The translations under genes were made by a program, and so were the position numbers. From Solibacteraceae bacterium (GTDB taxonomy: Bacteria > Acidobacteriota > Terriglobia > Bryobacterales > Bryobacteraceae): DNA of 64,000 nt. The stretch is taken from the NCBI GenBank assembly GCA_021324015.1, contig JAJPJX010000023.1:1-64000 (forward strand), read 5' to 3'. This document shows positions 1 to 10,393 of this stretch, piece by piece. Below the pieces are notes generated by a model. The model was not told where the DNA came from. It saw only the letters and a program-made list of their open reading frames with translations, and ran no database searches. Position 1 is the first letter of the stretch; each line of letters starts with the position of its first letter.

Positions 1-1
1 C

Positions 2-526
2 CAGGCGATCGAGAGCCAGGGGCTCGAGGAATTGCAGCGCCGCCTGGCGCGCTACGGCGCGGGGGTCGAAGTGCTGCGCGTGAAACTGGAGGACGTGCAC
101 CCGTCGCTCGAAGTGGTGGACGCGTTTCGCGAGGTGTCGGGGGCCTATGAGGAGAAGAACCGCCTGATCAACGAGGCGGAAGGATACCGCAACGAGCAGG
201 TGGCGCTGGCGCGCGGCAACGCGCAGGCGCGGTTGGCTAACGCCAACGCCTACACGCTGGGCCGCACAAACCGCGCCGAGGGGGACGCCGCCCGGTTCAT
301 CGCGGAGGAGCAGGCCTTCCGCACCGCGCCGGGCCCCACGGAGACGCGCCTGTACCTGGAGACCATCGAGCAGGTGCTGCCCGGGCGGAAGAAGCTGATC
401 GTAGATGCGAGCCGGGGGCGGCGGCACCTGCTGCTGCTCGAAGACGGCTTGGAGATCGCGCCGGCGGGCGCGGCGCTGGCGGCCCCTTTGCCGCAGGCGC
501 CGGGGCCCGCGGCGCCCGTTGAATAG
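2..526 (+). CDS. HflK-like SPFH membrane protease regulator, 5' partial
   Basis: This is the C-terminal part (about 174 residues) of an SPFH/band 7 protein; the reading frame is open to the left edge, so the start lies outside the window. What remains is the HflK-type tail: an Ala/Glu/Arg-rich coiled coil containing INEAEGYRNE, and the closing LYLETIEQVLP block followed by KKLIVD. HflK family members sit in the inner membrane with a periplasmic SPFH domain, pair with HflC, and limit FtsH protease. An HflC-like gene follows 10 bases later and a second HflK-like gene follows that, so this copy is probably part of the same complex. The Pro/Ala-rich extreme C-terminus looks disordered. Confidence 0.85.
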   Translation, partial: QAIESQGLEELQRRLARYGAGVEVLRVKLEDVHPSLEVVDAFREVSGAYEEKNRLINEAEGYRNEQVALARGNAQARLANANAYTLGRTNRAEGDAARFIAEEQAFRTAPGPTETRLYLETIEQVLPGRKKLIVDASRGRRHLLLLEDGLEIAPAGAALAAPLPQAPGPAAPVE

Positions 527-536
527 GAAGCTGGCC

Positions 537-1427
537 ATGATGGAACGCTACCGCAAGTATTACCCCGCCGCCGGAGCCGCGGCGCTTCTGGTGCTGCTGT
601 ACCTGACCTTCTTCAGCGTGCGCGAGACCGAGTTCGTGCTGGTGACGCAGTTCGGCCGCCCTATCCGCACGGTGACGGATGCCGGCATGCACGCCAAGTG
701 GCCCTTCCAGACGGCCACCTACTTCGACCGCCGCCTGCGCGTCTACAACCCGCGCCCCTCCGAGTTCCTGACGCGTGACAAAAAGAACATCGTCATTGAG
801 AACTACGTGGTGTGGAAGGTGGAGGACCCGGTGCGTTTCGTGCAGACGGTGGGCGATCCCATTGCCGCGGAGATGCGCCTGCATGACATCATCTGGTCGG
901 GGCTTTCGGCGGCCTTGGGTACGCACGACCTGGACTCCATCGTGTCCGCGAGCCCGGAGAAGGTGCAGGCCGCGGCGATGCTGGACAACCTGACCGCGCT
1001 CACCGACCGGGCGGCGCTCGAGCAGTACGGGATCAACGTGGTGGACGTGCGCATCAAGCGCCTGAACCTGCCGGAGCAGAACAAGCAGAGCGTGTTTGCG
1101 CGCATGCGCGCCGAGCGGGAGCGCATCGCCCGGCAATACCGCGCGGAGGGTGAAGAGCAGGCGTTGAGCATCCGCGCCGATGCCGACCGGCAGAAGGAAG
1201 AGATCCTGTCGGTGGCCTACAAGCAGGCGGAGAAGGTCAAGGGCGAAGGCGACGCGGAGTCCACGCGCATTTACGGCCAGGCGTATTCCAAGAACCCGCG
1301 GCTGTACAAGCTGCTGCGCACACTGGAGTCCTACCGGAAGGTGATCGACGAGAAGACCACGGCCATCCTGAGCAGCGATTCGGAACTGCTGAAGGTGCTG
1401 ACGCGGGGAGAAGCCGCCCTGAAATGA
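537..1427 (+). CDS. hflC: HflC-like SPFH membrane protein
   Basis: This is a 296-residue SPFH/band 7 protein, close to the usual HflC length. One N-terminal membrane segment (about residues 10-27) is followed by the SPFH domain, whose opening VLVTQFGRP is characteristic, and then by a coiled coil with RAEGEEQA and RADADRQKEE. In characterised bacteria HflC pairs with HflK around FtsH. The ATG at 537 was chosen because it directly precedes the hydrophobic anchor; the open frame extends upstream only through the end of the previous gene. The stop overlaps the next start as ATGA. The partner here could be either of the flanking HflK-like proteins. Confidence 0.88.
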   Translation: MMERYRKYYPAAGAAALLVLLYLTFFSVRETEFVLVTQFGRPIRTVTDAGMHAKWPFQTATYFDRRLRVYNPRPSEFLTRDKKNIVIENYVVWKVEDPVRFVQTVGDPIAAEMRLHDIIWSGLSAALGTHDLDSIVSASPEKVQAAAMLDNLTALTDRAALEQYGINVVDVRIKRLNLPEQNKQSVFARMRAERERIARQYRAEGEEQALSIRADADRQKEEILSVAYKQAEKVKGEGDAESTRIYGQAYSKNPRLYKLLRTLESYRKVIDEKTTAILSSDSELLKVLTRGEAALK

Positions 1428-2398
1428 GCACGTTTCTGATCGACACGCGAACGGCCGAAAGCGCGCCGCCGGAAGCGCCGGCGGGATGGAGGCGGAAGTG
1501 TGCGGCCGCCGCGGCGTGCGGACTTTGGGTGCTGACCGGGGTCTACCTGGTGGCGCCGGATCAGCAGGCCGTGGTGACGCGCTTCGGCGCGGTGGTGGAG
1601 CCACGCGTGATGCCGGGGCTGCACGTCTCGCTGCCGTGGCCGATCGACCGGGTCGCCAAGCTGAAGGTGCGTCAGTTGCAGCGCCTGGTAATCGGCGGGG
1701 ACCTGCCGGACAGCGTGCTGGGGCGCACGCAGCCGCTGGCGGCGCAGTTTCTGACCGGGGACCAAAATATCATCAACATGCGGGTGGTGGTGCAGTATTC
1801 GGTGGCCGTGCCGGCGGACTACCTGTTCCGCCACCAGGAGGTGGCCAGGGCCGTAGGTGCGGCGGTGGAGGCGGAATTGACGCGGCGCATTGCACACCGC
1901 GGCGTGGACGCCGTGCTGACCACCGAGAAGGCGGCCATTCAGGAAGAAGTGCGGGCGGCCGCGCAGAAGCGCATCAACGATTACCGTACGGGCGTGCAAC
2001 TGGCCTCGGTGAACATCGAAAGCGCCGCGCCGCCGCCGGAGGCGGCCGACGCCTTCCGCGACGTGGCCAGCGCGCGCGCCGACACGGTGCGCATCGTGAA
2101 CGAGGCGCAGGGTTATGCCAACGACCTGATCCCCAAGGCGCGCGGCGAGGCGCAGCAGTTGCTGGAGGCGGCCGAAGCCTACCGGGAGCGGAAGATCAAC
2201 GAGGCCGGCGGCGATGCGGCGCGTTTCCGCGAGGTAGAGGCGGAGTACGACAAAGCCGCGCAGGTGACCGCCGAGCGCCTGTACATGGAGACCATGGAGC
2301 AGGTTCTGCCCAAGATCAAGAAGCTGATCGTGGACCCGAATGGCAACCTGGACCTCAGTATTATCCGCAAAGGAGATCCGGCCCCGGTGCGGAAATGA
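1424..2398 (+). CDS. hflK: HflK-like SPFH membrane protease regulator
   Basis: This 324-residue protein has one membrane segment at about residues 25-45, then an SPFH domain beginning near AVVTRFGAVV, and an HflK-type tail with VNEAQGYAND and LYMETMEQVLP. It closely resembles the partial protein at the left edge, so the locus has two HflK-like genes around one HflC-like gene. It overlaps the upstream stop by 4 bases and its own stop overlaps the next start by 4 bases, which points to translational coupling. It probably acts as a membrane scaffold or FtsH modulator; the specific role of the extra copy cannot be read from sequence. Confidence 0.85.
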   Translation: MSTFLIDTRTAESAPPEAPAGWRRKCAAAAACGLWVLTGVYLVAPDQQAVVTRFGAVVEPRVMPGLHVSLPWPIDRVAKLKVRQLQRLVIGGDLPDSVLGRTQPLAAQFLTGDQNIINMRVVVQYSVAVPADYLFRHQEVARAVGAAVEAELTRRIAHRGVDAVLTTEKAAIQEEVRAAAQKRINDYRTGVQLASVNIESAAPPPEAADAFRDVASARADTVRIVNEAQGYANDLIPKARGEAQQLLEAAEAYRERKINEAGGDAARFREVEAEYDKAAQVTAERLYMETMEQVLPKIKKLIVDPNGNLDLSIIRKGDPAPVRK

Positions 2399-2904
2399 CC
2401 CGCGAGCGCACGGCCCGCCTGTTGACGGTGGGCGTTCTGGTGGTGCTTTCCGTGGCTGTGCTGGCGCGGAAGGCGGGTTGGGAGCCGTCGGATTTCTCCT
2501 GGGCCGGGGTGATGCGCAGGGCCGAGCCCAAGCCGGAGCCGTCCCCGCAGGACGCTATCTACGCGATGCTGGACGCGGCGCGGGCCGGGGACGTACGCCG
2601 CTACCTGGCCAGCTATGCGGGCCAGATGCAGGCGGCCGTCCAGCAGTCGGCAACCGAGACCGGGGAGGCGCGTTTCGCGCAGTATCTGAAGGACTCCAAC
2701 GCGCCGGTTAAGGGCATCGCCATCTCCGAACCGCAGGCTCTCAGCGACCGCGAAGTGAAAGTGCGGGTGGAGTACGTCTACCAGGATCGCAATGAGGCCC
2801 AGGTGATGTATCTGGAAAAATTGGCCGCGGGATGGAAGATCACGCGGGTGGACGGCGCGGAGAGGGTAAAGACGCTGGTGCCGTACGGGACGCCGGTAGA
2901 GTAA
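2395..2904 (+). CDS. membrane-anchored hypothetical protein in the SPFH operon
   Basis: This 169-residue protein is not confidently assigned to a family. It has an N-terminal hydrophobic segment (about residues 8-23), a Pro/Glu-rich linker (residues 45-55), and a small alpha/beta C-terminal domain of about 115 residues. The helix pair followed by strands ending in WKITRVDG resembles NTF2-like or DUF4878-like folds. The ATG at 2395 overlaps the stop of the preceding HflK-like gene (ATGA), so it is almost certainly co-translated and may be an accessory of the SPFH complex. The end is convergent with pgl, 7 bases away, with no obvious terminator between them. Confidence 0.7.
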   Translation: MTRERTARLLTVGVLVVLSVAVLARKAGWEPSDFSWAGVMRRAEPKPEPSPQDAIYAMLDAARAGDVRRYLASYAGQMQAAVQQSATETGEARFAQYLKDSNAPVKGIAISEPQALSDREVKVRVEYVYQDRNEAQVMYLEKLAAGWKITRVDGAERVKTLVPYGTPVE

Positions 2905-2911
2905 GGGCGGG

Positions 2912-3637
2912 TCAGTCCATCAAGCCGGCGGCGGCCTGGTCCAGGAACCAGGTGACTTTGCGGCCGTGGTGGGAGGCCACCTGGGCCGGGTAGCGCTTGG
3001 GCTCGTACTCTTCGTGAAACACGCTCCGGACGGCTTGGGCCTTATCCTGCCCGGCGACCAGGAACACGGTATGCTTGGCGGCCAGCAAGACGCCGGGCAG
3101 CAGCGTCACGCGCCACTGCGAGAACTTCTCCACGTACACGGCGGCGGCGATGTGCTCCCGGTCGTCGATCAACGGCTCTCCCGGGAATAGACTGGCAGTG
3201 TGCGCATCCGGCCCCATCCCCAGGTGCACGATATCGAAGTGCGGCAACTCGCCGGGCTCCAGGGCGAAGAAGTTGCGGACCTCCTCGATATAGCGTTGGG
3301 CGGCAATGTCCGGCATGGCCTCGCCATACACCCGATGCACCTGGCGATGCGGCATACGGGCCGGCAGGATCAGGTTGTCCTCGGCCAGCTTGTAATTGCT
3401 CAGAGAATCGGTGGGCGGCACGCAGCGCTCGTCCACCCAGAACAAATGCACGCGATTCCAGCCGAACCTGGCGGCCACGAGTTGTTGAAACAGGAGCTTG
3501 GGCGTGGACCCGCCGGAAACGGCCAGGGTCGCGTAGTCCTGCCCGGAAAGCGCCGTGTCCAGGAGGCTCAGGATATGATGCGCGCAGGCTTCCGCCGCCG
3601 TTTTGGCATCGGGCGAAGTGTACCAATGAACGCTCAT
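2912..3637 (-). CDS. pgl: 6-phosphogluconolactonase
   Basis: This 241-residue protein hydrolyses 6-phosphogluconolactone to 6-phosphogluconate, the second step of the oxidative pentose phosphate pathway, in the cytosol. Family signatures are present: the phosphate-binding SGGSTP loop (residues 41-46), WVDER (67-71), and the active-site block GMGPDAHTASLF (about 140-151) with the catalytic-region His146. The length is normal. Its ATG overlaps the stop of opcA (ATGA), so zwf, opcA and pgl form one translationally coupled minus-strand operon. Confidence 0.95.
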   Translation of the reverse strand: MSVHWYTSPDAKTAAEACAHHILSLLDTALSGQDYATLAVSGGSTPKLLFQQLVAARFGWNRVHLFWVDERCVPPTDSLSNYKLAEDNLILPARMPHRQVHRVYGEAMPDIAAQRYIEEVRNFFALEPGELPHFDIVHLGMGPDAHTASLFPGEPLIDDREHIAAAVYVEKFSQWRVTLLPGVLLAAKHTVFLVAGQDKAQAVRSVFHEEYEPKRYPAQVASHHGRKVTWFLDQAAAGLMD

Positions 3638-4650
3638 CCTGAGTTTGACGATAGCGCAAGTGCAGTGGCGGCGGCCAGGGTCCGGTCGTAGACGGGGTCC
3701 TGAGCCGGGATGGCGAGTTCCTCGCGCATGAGGGTGTACCCGGTGGCAGGCGAGAAAACCGTACGCTGGCAGACCTCGTCAATGCGGATCTCGACGGAGT
3801 GCTCCTCGACCACGGCGAGCGAAAAGGCATGCGCACCCGGGCCTCCGCCCAACTCCACGCCCACCAGGCCACAGGCGGCGCTGCCGGGAGCGCTGGTGAA
3901 GTGCACTTGAGCCCGGCCGCCGGCTTGTCGGATGCCCTCGGAAAGCCATGCCGCCAGATACCAGGCCTCGATGGTGGGCCGGGCCCCGGCGTGCAAGATG
4001 TTGACGGCGGAGAGGTGGGGCAGTTCGGCCAGGTAGGTGCGGTTCTCGAAGATCTGAGAAATCAGCTCGCGCCAGCGGGTCAGCCGGGTCCAAGCCAGGT
4101 CGGCCAGAGACTGGCGCCGGCGCGGCCAGGCGGCGAGGAAGCGGAGCGCAGCGGCGGGATCGGGCCAGCCGCCGGCATCCAGCACGAGCTTCTGCGCGAT
4201 GCCGGCCAGGGGCTGAAAATCGGGCTGTTCGAGGAGTCCCGGGTTGCGGCACCAGAGGATGACCGGCAGGTCCGGTACGGCCAGCGGCAGCACCACGGCG
4301 GGAAGATCCGGGAGACTGGCGTAAGAAGCGGTGATTTCGATCTGTTCGCAGCAGATCTGCTGTCGGTGCCCGAAAGGCATCCAGCACTGGGCAAAGACGC
4401 GCGCCGCCAGGGCGCGCTGGTCCCCGCGCCGCAGCCGGATCACGATGGCTCGGCTGGGATGCTCGGGCATGAGGGCGGCCAGGGTCTCGCCGATCTCCTG
4501 GGGGTCATCGGACTCTTCGGCCGCGACGATCAGAGTCATGGAGCAGGCGCGCAGGACGCCGGTCGAGGTATCCTCCCCGGCCTGCTTGCCGAGCGAGACC
4601 CACAGCTCGGACATCTCGCGGAGGATTTGTTCCGGGGCGATGGTGGTCAC
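3634..4650 (-). CDS. opcA: glucose-6-phosphate dehydrogenase assembly protein OpcA
   Basis: This protein of about 338 residues matches the OpcA family, which in cyanobacteria and actinobacteria activates or assembles G6PDH. Visible family features are the central CCEQIEI segment, the LPLAVPDLPVILWCR strand-helix region, and the WTRLTRWRELI helix. The GTG at 4650 is preferred: it has GGAG six bases upstream and overlaps the zwf stop as GTGA. A longer TTG start at 4662 is possible. Its position between zwf and pgl supports a role in the first pentose phosphate step. Confidence 0.88.
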   Translation of the reverse strand: MTTIAPEQILREMSELWVSLGKQAGEDTSTGVLRACSMTLIVAAEESDDPQEIGETLAALMPEHPSRAIVIRLRRGDQRALAARVFAQCWMPFGHRQQICCEQIEITASYASLPDLPAVVLPLAVPDLPVILWCRNPGLLEQPDFQPLAGIAQKLVLDAGGWPDPAAALRFLAAWPRRRQSLADLAWTRLTRWRELISQIFENRTYLAELPHLSAVNILHAGARPTIEAWYLAAWLSEGIRQAGGRAQVHFTSAPGSAACGLVGVELGGGPGAHAFSLAVVEEHSVEIRIDEVCQRTVFSPATGYTLMREELAIPAQDPVYDRTLAAATALALSSNSG

Positions 4651-6200
4651 GGCTTTCTCCAAACATGCCCGCGGCGGGCCAGCATGGCATCCGCCGCCGC
4701 CGGACCCCAGGACCCGCCGGCATAATTCGGGAAATCGAAGCGAGTCTCGCGCCAGACGTGCAGGATGGGCTCAACGGCGGCCCAGCTTGCCTCGACCATG
4801 TCCTGGCGGGTATAGAGCGTGGCGTCGCCCACGATGGCGTCCAGCAGAAGCGTCTCGTAGGCCGAGGGGGAGCGCTCGCCAAAGCTGGAGCCGTAGTTGA
4901 AATCCATGGAGACCGGGCGAAGCTTCATGCCCGCGCCGGGCCGCTTGGAGACGAACTTGAGCGAGATGCCTTCTTCGGGCTGGATGCGCAGGATCAGCAG
5001 GTTGGGCACGATCTCGGAGCCTCCGCCGTTGAAGATGGCGAGCGGGGCTTCGTTGAACTGGATGGCGATTTCGGTAACCCGCTTAGGGAGGCGTTTCCCG
5101 GAGCGCAGGTAGAAGGGCACGCCGGCCCAGCGCCAGTTGTCCACGAAGAAGGTGACGGCCGCGAAGGTATCGGTCTGGGCCTCCGGGTCCACACCGGCTT
5201 CCTGGCGGAATCCCGGCACGTCCTGGCCGCCGATACGCGCCGGGCCGTATTGCCCGGCCACGGCGTTCTCGAGCACCTCCTCAGGCTTCAGGATGCGGAT
5301 CGAGCGCAGCAGCTTGGACCGCTCGTCGCGCACCGAGGTGGGGCGGAAAGTGGCGCTGGGTTCCATGGCCACGGTGGCCATCACCTGCAACAGGTGGTTC
5401 TGGATCATGTCCCGCAGGGAGCCGGCTTCCTGATAATAGGCGCCGCGGCCCTCCACGCCGATGGACTCGGCGGCGGTGATCTGCACGTGGTTGACATAGC
5501 GGCGGTTCCACAAGGGCTCAAAGATCCCGTTGCCGAAGCGGAAGGCCAGGATGTTCTGCACGGTCTCCTTGCCCAGGTAATGGTCGATGCGGTAGACCTC
5601 GGACTCGCCGAAATGCTGGTGGAGTTGGTCGCTGAGTTCCCGGGCGCTGGCCAGGTCGTGGCCGAAGGGTTTCTCCACCACCAGGCGGCGCCACCCCGAG
5701 CCCCGGGAGAGGCCTGCCGCGCCCAATCCCGCAGCGGCGGAAGCATATTGGCTCGGCTGGGTGGAGAGATAAAACAGGGCATTGCCGCCCGTGTGCCGGG
5801 ACTCGTCGATGGCTTCCAGGCGGGCGGCGAGGCGGCGGTAAAGTTCGCCGTCGCTCACGTCGCCGGAGAGGTAGAACAATCCCTGGGCGAAGGCGCTCCA
5901 CACGCCATCATCGAATGGCGCGTCCTCCAGGTAGCGCTGGACCGAATCGCGCATCTTTTCGCGGAAGGCATCGTCGCTCAGGCCCGTGCGGGAGATTCCC
6001 AGCACGGCGAAACCGCTCGAAAGGCGCCGCTCGTAGGCCAGGCGGTAAAGGGCAGGCACCAGTTTCCGCTTGGTGAGATCCCCGTTGGCGCCGAAGATGA
6101 CCACCGTGCATTCCGGAGCCCGGCGTTCGAACCGCAGAGTATCCTGGAAGGGGTTCTCCTCAGGCATGTCCATCAACATAGCACGCGTGTCTTGAGCCAA
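4647..6200 (-). CDS. zwf: glucose-6-phosphate 1-dehydrogenase
   Basis: This NAD(P)+-dependent enzyme oxidises glucose 6-phosphate to 6-phosphogluconolactone. The N-terminal Rossmann motif GANGDLTKRKL and the substrate-binding signature RIDHYLGKE are intact, followed by the usual C-terminal G6PDH domain (ESIGVEGRGAYY, MRDMIQNHL-type region). The start is uncertain. The frame is open to an ATG at 6230 with no ribosome site. The TTG at 6200 has AGAGAGGGG eight bases upstream and is chosen here; ATGs at 6179, 6173 and 6167 are alternatives just before the conserved region. It is the first gene of the zwf-opcA-pgl operon. Confidence 0.95.
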   Translation of the reverse strand: MAQDTRAMLMDMPEENPFQDTLRFERRAPECTVVIFGANGDLTKRKLVPALYRLAYERRLSSGFAVLGISRTGLSDDAFREKMRDSVQRYLEDAPFDDGVWSAFAQGLFYLSGDVSDGELYRRLAARLEAIDESRHTGGNALFYLSTQPSQYASAAAGLGAAGLSRGSGWRRLVVEKPFGHDLASARELSDQLHQHFGESEVYRIDHYLGKETVQNILAFRFGNGIFEPLWNRRYVNHVQITAAESIGVEGRGAYYQEAGSLRDMIQNHLLQVMATVAMEPSATFRPTSVRDERSKLLRSIRILKPEEVLENAVAGQYGPARIGGQDVPGFRQEAGVDPEAQTDTFAAVTFFVDNWRWAGVPFYLRSGKRLPKRVTEIAIQFNEAPLAIFNGGGSEIVPNLLILRIQPEEGISLKFVSKRPGAGMKLRPVSMDFNYGSSFGERSPSAYETLLLDAIVGDATLYTRQDMVEASWAAVEPILHVWRETRFDFPNYAGGSWGPAAADAMLARRGHVWRKP

Positions 6201-6303
6201 AGATTGCACCCCTCTCTGGTGCGATGACATCTGTTAAGATGGGCCGGCGGGGCGCGAAGATTCCGGCGCCTGGTAAGGAACCATCCTTCCCGTCCACGGG
6301 TGG

Positions 6304-6333
6304 TTGCGGCCCGTTTCCGAAACTGAGTAGAAT
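6304..6333 (+). promoter_or_regulatory. candidate sigma70-type promoter for the receiver-like gene
   Basis: TTGCGG (6304-6309) and TAGAAT (6328-6333) are separated by 18 bases. The -10 matches the consensus at 5 of 6 positions and the -35 is weak. It would start a transcript near 6340 with a leader of about 66 bases before the GTG at 6406. Confidence 0.4.
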
Positions 6334-6405
6334 TAGGAGTCTCCTTCCTCCATTATTCGATTCACAGTCGAGGATTTCAGTCTAATCACAAGCGGGAGAT
6401 CCGTT

Positions 6406-6798
6406 GTGCTCGTCCCTATGCAAAAGCAGGAAAGTAAAAGAGTCCTGGCGGTGGTCAACGACCTCTTCTTCTCGGTGAAAATCAGCGATGCCGCGAAGCG
6501 CGCGGGCATGCACGTCGAATTTGTAAAGGAATCGAAAGACGTGCTGGAGAAGGCCAAGCTCAAGCCGGCTCTGATCATCTTCGACCTGAACTTCGATTCC
6601 GTTCAACCGGTGAAGCTGATCGGCAAAATGAAGGGCAACGCGGATTACAAAGGCGTGAGCCTGATCGGTTATCTTTCGCACGTGCAGGGGGAGTTGAAGC
6701 AAAAGGCGCAGGAAGCCGGCGCGGATATGGTGATGGCGCGCTCGGCATTTTCGCAGAATCTCCCACAAATTCTGAAACGCCACGCCGGCATGCTGTAA
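6406..6798 (+). CDS. receiver-like single-domain protein (degenerate CheY-like)
   Basis: This 130-residue protein has the layout of a stand-alone response-regulator receiver domain: RVLAVVNDLFF as strand 1, LIIFDLN as strand 3 with Asp60 at the phosphoacceptor position, and GADMVMA near strand 5. The acidic pair after strand 1 is reduced to Asn-Asp, and the conserved Lys of strand 5 is missing (ARSAF occupies the position), so canonical phosphorylation is doubtful. The GTG at 6406 has GGGAG seven bases upstream; an in-frame ATG at 6418 is the alternative. No kinase is adjacent. It lies divergent from zwf. Confidence 0.7.
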   Translation: MLVPMQKQESKRVLAVVNDLFFSVKISDAAKRAGMHVEFVKESKDVLEKAKLKPALIIFDLNFDSVQPVKLIGKMKGNADYKGVSLIGYLSHVQGELKQKAQEAGADMVMARSAFSQNLPQILKRHAGML

Positions 6799-6804
6799 CG
6801 GTTG

Positions 6805-7836
6805 TTACGGCGCAGCGGCCGGGCACGTGAAGGCGGCCAGAAGCTCCACCTTGCGGAGGGCGGCGCCGGAATCCACTGACCGGGCGGCCAGGCGCATTCC
6901 TTCGCGGAAGTCCGAAGCCTTGCCGGCGGCCACCAGGGCGGCCGAGGCATTCACCAGCACGATATCGCGCTGGGGGCCGGGCCTGCCTTCGAGGACCGCG
7001 CGGGCGATGGCGCAATTGGTTTCCCGGGCGCCGCCACGCAGATCCTCGGCGCGGGACGGGGACACACCGAAATCCGCGGGTTCGAGCGTGCGGCGGATCA
7101 CCTGCCGCTCCCGGATTTCGAAAGCCAGGGTAGGGCCGGTGGTGGTGATCTCATCCAGGCCATCCGAGCCGTGCACCACAAATCCCCGCTCGAGTTGCAA
7201 CTCGGCCAGCGCCCCGGCCATGAGCTCGGCCGCGTGGGGCGAGGGCGCGCCCACCAGTTGCGCCGAGGCACCGGCGGGATTGGTGAGGGGCCCCAGGAGG
7301 TTGAAGACCGTGCGCATTTTCAGCTCCAGACGCACGGGCTGGGCATACTTGATGGCAGTGTGCAGGGAGGGAGCAAACAGAAACCCGATGCCGACTTCGC
7401 GAATGGCGCGAGCGGCCTCGGAGGGTTCGAGGGGCACGCGGATTCCCAGGCTCTCCAACAGGTCCGCGCTGCCGCACTGGCTCGAAATGGAGCGGTTGCC
7501 GTGCTTCGCCACGCGCACGCCGGCGCCGGCGGCGACGAAAGCGGCCACCGTGGAGATGTTGAACGTGAAGCGCGCGTCGCCGCCGGTGCCGCAAGTGTCC
7601 AGCAGAGTCTCGCCGCCGAGCGCGGGGTCCACCGGCACAGCCATGCGGCGCATGGCACGGGCGAAGCCCACCAGTTCCTCCACGGTTTCACCCTTCATGC
7701 GCAGGGCTACGAGGAAACCGGCGATCTGCGCGGCCGAAGCCTGCCCGCTCAGGATGCTCTCCATGGCGTGCTGAGCTTCGGCCGAACTTAGGCTGGAGCG
7801 CTCGGAGACGCGGTGCAGGTAGGGGAGCAACGACAT
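6805..7836 (-). CDS. trpD: anthranilate phosphoribosyltransferase
   Basis: This enzyme transfers phosphoribose from PRPP to anthranilate in tryptophan synthesis. From the ATG at 7836 the protein has 343 residues, the family norm. The PRPP/anthranilate loops are intact: GTGGD (83-87), NIST (93-96) and KHGNRSISS (111-119). The frame stays open to 7920, but that longer version would overlap the start of sucC and adds an atypical N-terminus. No other trp gene is in the window, so the pathway is dispersed here. Confidence 0.94.
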   Translation of the reverse strand: MSLLPYLHRVSERSSLSSAEAQHAMESILSGQASAAQIAGFLVALRMKGETVEELVGFARAMRRMAVPVDPALGGETLLDTCGTGGDARFTFNISTVAAFVAAGAGVRVAKHGNRSISSQCGSADLLESLGIRVPLEPSEAARAIREVGIGFLFAPSLHTAIKYAQPVRLELKMRTVFNLLGPLTNPAGASAQLVGAPSPHAAELMAGALAELQLERGFVVHGSDGLDEITTTGPTLAFEIRERQVIRRTLEPADFGVSPSRAEDLRGGARETNCAIARAVLEGRPGPQRDIVLVNASAALVAAGKASDFREGMRLAARSVDSGAALRKVELLAAFTCPAAAP

Positions 7837-7918
7837 GATATAGTGAGAATTCGGTTTCGCGGGCCGCTCCGCGGGGCAGCCTTGCGTTACTGTCTCGAAT
7901 AGTAGCACAAGAGTTTCC

Positions 7919-9076
<1,158 letters not shown>

Positions 9077-9110
9077 TGGAACCGGCAGCCTGTCGCTTTA
9101 AGGGAACACA

Positions 9111-9973
9111 ATGAGCGTACTCGTCGATCAAAATACCCGCCTCATCGTTCAAGGTTTTACGGGAAAGGAAGGCACCTTCCACGCGCAACAGGCGATTGCC
9201 TACGGCACGCAGGTCGTGGGTGGGGTCACGCCGGGCAAGGGAGGCACCAAGCACCTGGAACTGCCGGTTTTCGATACGGTGGCGCAGGCGGTACGGGATA
9301 CTGGCGCCAACGCGTCGGTGATCTTTGTGCCACCCCCGTTCGCGGGGGACGCGATCATGGAGGCGGCCGACGCCGGGCTGCCCCTGGTGGTCTGCATCAC
9401 GGAAGGCATCCCGGCGCTGGACATGGTGAAGGCCTGGGCGTTTCTCAAAGGTAAGGCCACGCGTCTGATCGGGCCCAACTGTCCGGGGATCATCTCGCCC
9501 GGCAAGTGCAAGATCGGCATCATGCCTGGCCACATCCACAAGGAGGGCAACGTGGGCGTGGTTTCGCGCTCCGGCACGCTCACCTACGAGGCGGTAGGGC
9601 AACTGACGGGTCTGGGCATCGGGCAGTCCACGTGCATCGGAATCGGCGGCGACCCCATCATCGGCACCACCTTCCTGGACGCCCTGCGCCTGTTCCACGA
9701 AGACCCGGACACGCACGCCATCGTAATGATCGGGGAGATCGGGGGCAACGCCGAGGAAACGGCCGCGGCTTACGTGAAAGAGAACGTGAAGAAGCCGGTA
9801 GTGGGCTTCATCGCCGGGCAGACGGCGCCGCCCGGACGCCGCATGGGGCACGCCGGCGCGATCATTTCGGGAGGTTCCGGCGCTGCCGCGGACAAGATCA
9901 AGGCCATGGAAGCAGCCGGCATTACGGTGTGCTCTTCCCCCGCCGAAATCGGAGAAAAAATCAAGAGCCGTTT

Positions 9974-9977
<4 letters not shown>
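9111..9977 (+). CDS. sucD: succinyl-CoA synthetase alpha subunit
   Basis: This 288-residue protein has the N-terminal CoA-binding Rossmann domain ([10 protein letters not shown]) and the phosphohistidine loop [10 protein letters not shown], with His247 as the residue phosphorylated during catalysis. It forms the active enzyme with SucC. The ribosome site AAGGGAA lies just upstream of the ATG. Its stop overlaps the ndk start as ATGA. Confidence 0.96.

Positions 9978-10370
<393 letters not shown>

Positions 10371-10393
<23 letters not shown>

Noticed and set aside
4665-6227. 520-codon open frame antisense to zwf
   Set aside because: It mirrors the G6PDH gene exactly, has no family motif, and is explained by high GC with third-position bias; zwf motifs are on the other strand.
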